Of a DNA stretch of 64,000 nucleotides, positions 61,501 through 64,000 are shown in pieces. The notes below the pieces were generated by a model. The model was not told the origin of the DNA. It saw only the letters and a list, made by a program, of their open reading frames with translations, and made no database searches. The stretch is from the NCBI RefSeq assembly GCF_030688855.1, contig NZ_JAUYZK010000004.1, positions 87,783 to 151,782 on the forward strand, written 5' to 3'. The stretch comes from Helicobacter cappadocius (GTDB lineage: Bacteria > Campylobacterota > Campylobacteria > Campylobacterales > Helicobacteraceae). How positions within the stretch are numbered: the first letter of the stretch is position 1; every line of letters begins with the position of its first letter. Position numbers and translations under genes: made by a program.

Positions 61501-61974
61501 GTTGGCATATTTAAAATCAATCCCAAGTTCGGATTTTTGACTCAGTGATTTGTTAGGATTTGCAGGATTTGGTTTGTATGGCACATTTAGATAAATATCA
61601 CCATTGACATTAATGCGATTGTTAGCATCTTTTCCATAGGCTTGAAGATACATATTCTTAGTATCACCTGGGTTGCTTGGATTGTGAATGTTGAGTTGAA
61701 CATTTTGATGATCAGGAGTGGTGTAGACACTTTTAGATTCTTTAAAATCCCATTCAGAAGCACAAAAATCCGTTGATGCTGTGCAAGATGCATTAGAGAT
61801 TGGCTCGGCAGCATACGCACCTCCTAGCAAAAGAAGAAAAAAAGGTAGGGCTTTCAAAATACGCCCCCCCCCCCCCGCTACTAGAGTAGGAATGTAATCT
61901 AAAGAGTATTTTTGTGTTCTTTTATTGGATTGGCTATCAGTGTCAAACAGCGAATCTAAAGGTAATCTAGGCAT
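55588..61974 (-). CDS. Giant phase-variable autotransporter with C-terminal coiled-coil tail
   Basis: A 2128-residue surface protein. Residues 1-37 form an extended signal region that includes four glycines (34-37) coded by a G13 tract; a hydrophobic core (LPFFLLLLGG) and a cleavage site near AYA-AE (55/56) follow. The passenger (about 56-1300) is beta-helix-like, with GG-x-NTF repeats and eight cysteines in four close pairs. The autotransporter beta-domain runs from about 1305 (YAQGAWSRVFSG) to 1584 (SVGLRYEFGH). Instead of ending there, as usual, the protein continues with ~544 residues rich in K, E and Q, with repeats such as KELEEKQAK, likely a coiled coil. The frame is intact through the tract, so the gene is ON. 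The Shine-Dalgarno is AGGAG. The passenger function is unknown. Confidence 0.93.
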   Translation of the reverse strand: MPRLPLDSLFDTDSQSNKRTQKYSLDYIPTLVAGGGGRILKALPFFLLLLGGAYAAEPISNASCTASTDFCASEWDFKESKSVYTTPDHQNVQLNIHNPSNPGDTKNMYLQAYGKDANNRINVNGDIYLNVPYKPNPANPNKSLSQKSELGIDFKYANYYGNINFIKDIKDGLSYNSPLTNLKMSFDTVNFNGNINLANYKLNENSNAITFKNSTLNGNLYIKAYSTTGLDFDHSVFNGNITFYFDRDAAFTGQYFTFNGSTFNNSKITLGFLPGLEVSNFNTSVLGYYPTINNNVFNNTTLDFEFPKGNIIFKNNTFNGGTIILNNKAPSSIPGNTNNSFDSKGSDIRANIIVNGDGTQVTKTTMTYTEKTDPNPQYHDETTISATGVDIYWDQKPTNCPGGDTKGSCWTEHTPGTSTLRVDSTGKTMTGNVVKTTKVYTPRSYDTYKTFHLGMDFTFESLASTDSDNASGVDKTSSFQGNISLSGGGNNFTIKDKTKMKQGTLSINGGTNTFNISDNSSFDHFNIEISRLLKDYSQIPDDDRTNWENCTEGSLCYQDPTNTFNITNSSFTNSSFTIIGGKSNTFNFSSSSFTDGDIRILGGKKNTLNFKDTPKIGGDILISGGSENTLSFSNTTLSESTKKLISANPSTSSLSSSGNPFDPASMTIVKSAIITGKMTPDFISMLNNTPADLFKGNLTLGSSSASDTMNSISFQNGAILGDILIENGNALNIKKVTSSISMDTNLFLGDIKSNGNGMTTQTTLKNSAMVGNIETFQGINYTSLDNSELYGNITTQGGTNITQIKNGSVFAGSMNTYDGMNFVDLNMSLYTNQNGEISRINTYGGESNITLSINAAIAQVLTSQKIYPVFHIGNYNGGKANIAVEGPVSGTAQVDYSGGTANIIFADGFDSSVKNDFFANGTECATITDACIKSGEALIDPKNPTKQVFKINGYTYQDGLAITLDAAKADRILSPFRNIYEKNYASIFLDKSGVSPSGVKDNIYRMKINGVIVGAEYNLPSSSDKQYEVTFGENSAFIGEMFAKTDNTNFILSQGSKLVLDGGSNSVISKLSSNQNFTADIDTMFEATLGQKNNTIIDLATSGEQVTRAFQKNTFSTMHILEMDNFNNAIFRVGIDASKTDSTLNINKIPNNTDRIIISDVATGQHLSDYLQVYQDYNHLITGDLSDKNILVAVIENSPKPNTSMVFDTSASNVQQGYDQVSTILTTKPVKVDRKADGSGTGSIDINPDAKDANAMGYFIQSAATQVDPRSLADTNSAITSNYSIFLANINNLNKRMGELRDNSYAQGAWSRVFSGLNSSARGDDSKIYSNNIQFGYDYGWNTNVGEQFLGGAFTYGYDSIKGNAYNGSANVLEFAGYYSWVGTQGFFTDTIVKYTYIRNRISLKDNANYNVPLNSNGGSIGQELGYRYYTNKDKTLYIEPSGEVILGLMNGGVINQVSQSGLMQNNDFVATLNTDLNYIFNFRGKVGANLGYRLKTDKNQTDFRIGAFYVADIVNGGVINYKTNYSSAQTLIEPNQQLMINLGLNSIVSENWRVYADIDSGFLGTYFNQNYLVSVGLRYEFGHALNPLAAKLAEEKRIKNIKLYTQRLDEGIARVKLKQDRIRQSEIFEKEKADVIATAQAKQEANIAIRKKERTLDTAKFKTLTLAIAKVINEALPDSELQKFQAQEIKVLEDAKNRVNKNIEGDAELNRKNNETQHSKQIKELQTRQPQQLKELEEKQAKNKKDMLDAQAQTKQNYVEKQAKEKQDLIAKNAQELKDVKAQDKAKIQAKQQQQLKELEEKQAKDMKVFSDRASKDIKELEEKQAKAIANLKNKQLQEAQELKARQEKENKIVEDFIAKQEKESSAYLQKIEQELKARQIRDKKALEEAQKKALSLQIKKAMDDGVSDAEFQKLQDQESAEFQSNKLNATEDIQNRANENTKQLKNKHAQQLKDFEKNQSEQFKEFSDKQAKEKKDLLDKQSKTKEEFVKSQEREIKKADTKTKAKLQTSQNKALQNFNAKQAKEIKDLQTSQTKALNDFRAKQAKEKKDLLDKQSKETKNLQTSIAKEKKDNEEYWKNATKALEAKQNKDKKDIQRMQKNSQNKVSKELKSANKTKKEIPQKKKK
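61864..61876 (-). repeat. Poly-G/C tract (13 bp) in the autotransporter signal region
   Basis: Thirteen C on the plus strand, G13 in coding direction, encoding Gly34-37. It lies about 100 bases after the start codon, just before the hydrophobic signal core. Any change not divisible by three closes the frame from the ATG. Confidence 0.95.
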
Positions 61975-62014
61975 TATTTCTCCTCAGCATGTTTAGGTGA
62001 TAAAATTATCTATG

Positions 62015-62020
62015 ATTCTA
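62015..62020 (-). promoter_or_regulatory. Candidate -10 box of the autotransporter gene
   Basis: TAGAAT on the minus strand, 40 bases before the start codon at 61974, in the AT-rich region 61975-62254. The rest of that gap is long A/T runs with no other feature that I can see. Confidence 0.4.
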
Positions 62021-62254
62021 TAACTTATTTATTAAAAATGGCTTAAAATTTATTTTAACAAAATAATCTCTAATTGATTAATTTATATAATTTATCTATT
62101 AATAATTTTTTTTAAAAAAATTAAAATTACTTATTGATGGTCGAAGAATTATCATTTTTAGGCATTTTTAAGAATATTTTATGGTTTTGAAACTTGCTTT
62201 TAAATCAAATTTTGGAGTGATATTTTGGGGTGACAAAATGCTCAGTTAAAAAAA

Positions 62255-62281
62255 AATAGATCTCAAATTTTGAGATCTATT
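62255..62281 (-). terminator. Intrinsic terminator of the alanine dehydrogenase gene
   Basis: A perfect dyad with 13-base arms, AATAGATCTCAAA and TTTGAGATCTATT, around a single T. On the minus strand it is followed by a run of T residues, the canonical form. It starts five bases beyond the ald stop codon. Confidence 0.88.
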
Positions 62282-62286
62282 CAAGG

Positions 62287-63405
62287 TTATTTTATCAATG
62301 TCGCTGCATCTACATAAGGAAGTTTGAAAGCATCAGCAACAGTCTTAAGACCTATCTTGCCATCATAAGCATTCAATCCCATCAAAGCACCAGGCATTTT
62401 AAGCATTTCTTTCCAACCAGAATTTGCGATAGTTAGAACATAAGGCATCGATTCATTTGAATAGCAGATACTCGCTGTTTTTGCCACAACACCTGGCATA
62501 TTGGGAACGCCATAGTGCAATATGCCATCTACATAATAAGTGGGATCATCATGATTTGTCTGATGAATCGTTTCAATACATCCACCTAGATCACAAGCTA
62601 CATCCACAATCACTCCACCTTTGTTCATGAGTTTTAGATGTTCTCTTTTGATAACTTTTGGTGTAGCTGTAGCAGTTACCAAAACTGCTCCTACAATAGC
62701 ATCAGCACCTTTTAGGGCAGTTTGAATACCTTCTTGTGTAGCATACAAAAGCTTGACCTTATTTTCTATCACAAGAGGATGTGTAGCTACTCGATGAACA
62801 TCAATATCTAGCACCCATACATCAGCACCCATACCAACTAGTGTTTTTGCAGCATTCATCCCTACAACACCTCCGCCTACTACCACAACTCTAGCAGGAG
62901 GCACTCCAGCACAACCACCTATGAGTATGCCTCTACCACCACGATTAGTGCAGAAATACTCTGCTACAAGCTGTGCTGCGAGTTTTCCTGCAACTTCACT
63001 CATTGGAAAAAGCACAGGATAATTACCCTTAGGTCCAGGAATAGTTTCTCCGCATATAGAAGTAACTTTGGAATCCACAAGAGCTTGAGCTAATTCTTTT
63101 GAATATGCCAAATCAAGAAAGCTATAAAGCACCATATCTTTACGCAAATATTTGTATTCATCTTCAAGTGGCTCTTTACATTTTACTAATAATTCGGATT
63201 TTTCCCATACAGTACTTGCATTTGCAAGCACCTCTGCTCCTGCTTGTGCATACATTTCATCTGTAAAACCTATCTCTTCGCCCAAGCTTTTCTGTACTAA
63301 TATTTGGTGTTTTGGATTGGACTGTTTGAGTCTTGCTACATCTGAAGGGATAAGCCCAACTCTATGTTCGTGGTTCATCGTTTCTTTTGGAATACCTATA
63401 ATCAT
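62287..63405 (-). CDS. ald: Alanine dehydrogenase
   Basis: Ald oxidises L-alanine to pyruvate and ammonia with NAD+. The 372-residue protein opens with MIIGIPKETMNHEHRVGL, typical of the family; the catalytic lysine is in LLVKCKEPLEDEY, the NAD-binding fold has VVVVGGGVVGMNAAKTLVGMGADV, and the later catalytic segment is DVACDLGGCIETIHQTNHDDPTY. The length is standard. It is 25 bases downstream of the amidohydrolase gene on the same strand, so they may be co-expressed in amino-acid use. It ends at a strong terminator. Confidence 0.96.
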   Translation of the reverse strand: MIIGIPKETMNHEHRVGLIPSDVARLKQSNPKHQILVQKSLGEEIGFTDEMYAQAGAEVLANASTVWEKSELLVKCKEPLEDEYKYLRKDMVLYSFLDLAYSKELAQALVDSKVTSICGETIPGPKGNYPVLFPMSEVAGKLAAQLVAEYFCTNRGGRGILIGGCAGVPPARVVVVGGGVVGMNAAKTLVGMGADVWVLDIDVHRVATHPLVIENKVKLLYATQEGIQTALKGADAIVGAVLVTATATPKVIKREHLKLMNKGGVIVDVACDLGGCIETIHQTNHDDPTYYVDGILHYGVPNMPGVVAKTASICYSNESMPYVLTIANSGWKEMLKMPGALMGLNAYDGKIGLKTVADAFKLPYVDAATLIK

Positions 63406-63430
63406 TCTAACTCCTTGTTTTCTTTAAAAT

Positions 63431-64000
63431 TTACGCGATTGTATTTTTGATTATATCACCATCTTTGATGATGAGATTGAATTTGTCTTCATACTGATAG
63501 ATGAGTTTAAAATCCTTGAGTGGGTTACCATCTACCAAAACTACATCAGCCCAAGCTCCGGGTTTAATAACTCCTAATGGTGCTTGTATATAAGGATTTC
63601 TCTCTCCGCTCATTGCCATTAATTTTGCATTTCCTGAAGTAGCCACTCTTAAGGTTGCCAAAGGTCCTAATACTTCTGAGAACAAATAAAGCATATAGTT
63701 TTGACCACTTGCATAAAAAGCACTGAATAATATATCTGTCCCAAAAGCATAATTACACTTGTTTTTCGCAGCATATCCAAGTGTTTTTCTCCAAGCACCA
63801 TCTAAGATCGCACCTTTTGATCCTGGAGGAGCTTTTGGAAAATATTTATTAGCTTCAAAAGGTTGAATGCTAAGCCATATGCCTTCATCTGCCATTCTTT
63901 TGATAGTTTTTTCGGTTGCAAAATGTCCATGCTCAATAGACTTCACCCCTCCATCAATGGCACGATTCACCCCTGCATCGCTATATACATGGGAACATAC
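63431..64000 (-). CDS. Amidohydrolase-family protein, C-terminal part (5' end outside window)
   Basis: The last ~189 residues of a metal-dependent amidohydrolase; the frame is open to the window edge and includes CSHVYSDAGVNRAIDGGVKSIEHGH, where the histidines are probable metal ligands of the prolidase-like subfamily. FGTDI supplies the catalytic aspartate, and the composite C-terminal GVIKPGAWADVVLVDGNPL is the usual end of the fold. Most of the TIM barrel, including the HxH motif, lies upstream. Members hydrolyse Xaa-Pro/Xaa-Arg dipeptides or related amides; the substrate is unknown. It precedes ald. Confidence 0.85.
   Translation of the reverse strand, partial: VCSHVYSDAGVNRAIDGGVKSIEHGHFATEKTIKRMADEGIWLSIQPFEANKYFPKAPPGSKGAILDGAWRKTLGYAAKNKCNYAFGTDILFSAFYASGQNYMLYLFSEVLGPLATLRVATSGNAKLMAMSGERNPYIQAPLGVIKPGAWADVVLVDGNPLKDFKLIYQYEDKFNLIIKDGDIIKNTIA

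Noticed and set aside
61975..62254. Small gene in the gap upstream of the autotransporter
   Set aside because: The stretch is A/T runs with frequent stops in all frames and no ribosome site with a following frame.

Overview
The window is AT-rich DNA from an epsilonproteobacterium (Campylobacterota), most probably a urease-positive Helicobacter that is not H. pylori. The support is a complete ureABIEFGH cluster with a fused gamma-beta UreA, a NifU/NifS-type Fe-S assembly pair, a cadA-type metal exporter, the pyrG-recJ-rluD order, and long homopolymer tracts of the kind this genus uses for phase variation. A selenocysteine formate dehydrogenase and the short UreI point towards an enterohepatic-type species, but the species cannot be named from the sequence alone.

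Layout. 1-7996: end of rho, murI, a small membrane protein, prmC with an M48 protease on the minus strand, then pyrG-recJ-pseudouridine synthase. 8041-10406: a secreted PhoA-type alkaline phosphatase divergent from a secreted 2H phosphoesterase. 10422-14039 (minus): nifU, nifS, fliI. 14122-21314: tig-clpP-degenerate GGDEF-def-comM, then cadA. 21452-30190: a formate dehydrogenase operon (polyferredoxin, TorD-like chaperone, small Tat protein, selenoprotein FdhA, FdhB, FdhC, FdhD) running into miaA. 30225-31479: a membrane-protein gene split into two frames at an A8 run. 31497-36980: TDT-family transporter, purH, YceI-like protein, hemL, AtpZ-like protein, membrane protein. 36982-41572 (minus): a Type III restriction-modification system whose mod gene is out of frame at a 12-base homopolymer. 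41565-47459 (minus): xseA, rseP, pgsA, a membrane protein, an asparaginase and an MFS transporter. 47662-49524: htpG. 49846-55413: urease. 55588-61974 (minus): a 2128-residue autotransporter with an in-frame 13-base homopolymer and a very long charged tail after its beta-barrel. 62287-64000 (minus): alanine dehydrogenase and the 3' part of an amidohydrolase gene.

How the parts fit. Urease enzyme, its urea channel and four nickel-insertion proteins form one co-directional unit. Formate dehydrogenase carries its own maturation factors (chaperone, FdhD) and a bSECIS hairpin after the in-frame UGA. The asparaginase with its transporter, alanine dehydrogenase and the amidohydrolase suggest amino-acid and peptide catabolism. 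The alkaline phosphatase and 2H phosphoesterase suggest periplasmic phosphate or nucleotide scavenging. Two separate homopolymer switches, one in a DNA methyltransferase (OFF as read) and one in a giant surface protein (ON as read), make this a phase-variable stretch. The most unusual object is the autotransporter, whose barrel is followed by about 544 residues of K/E/Q-rich predicted coiled coil.

I saw no tRNA, rRNA, insertion sequence or CRISPR array.
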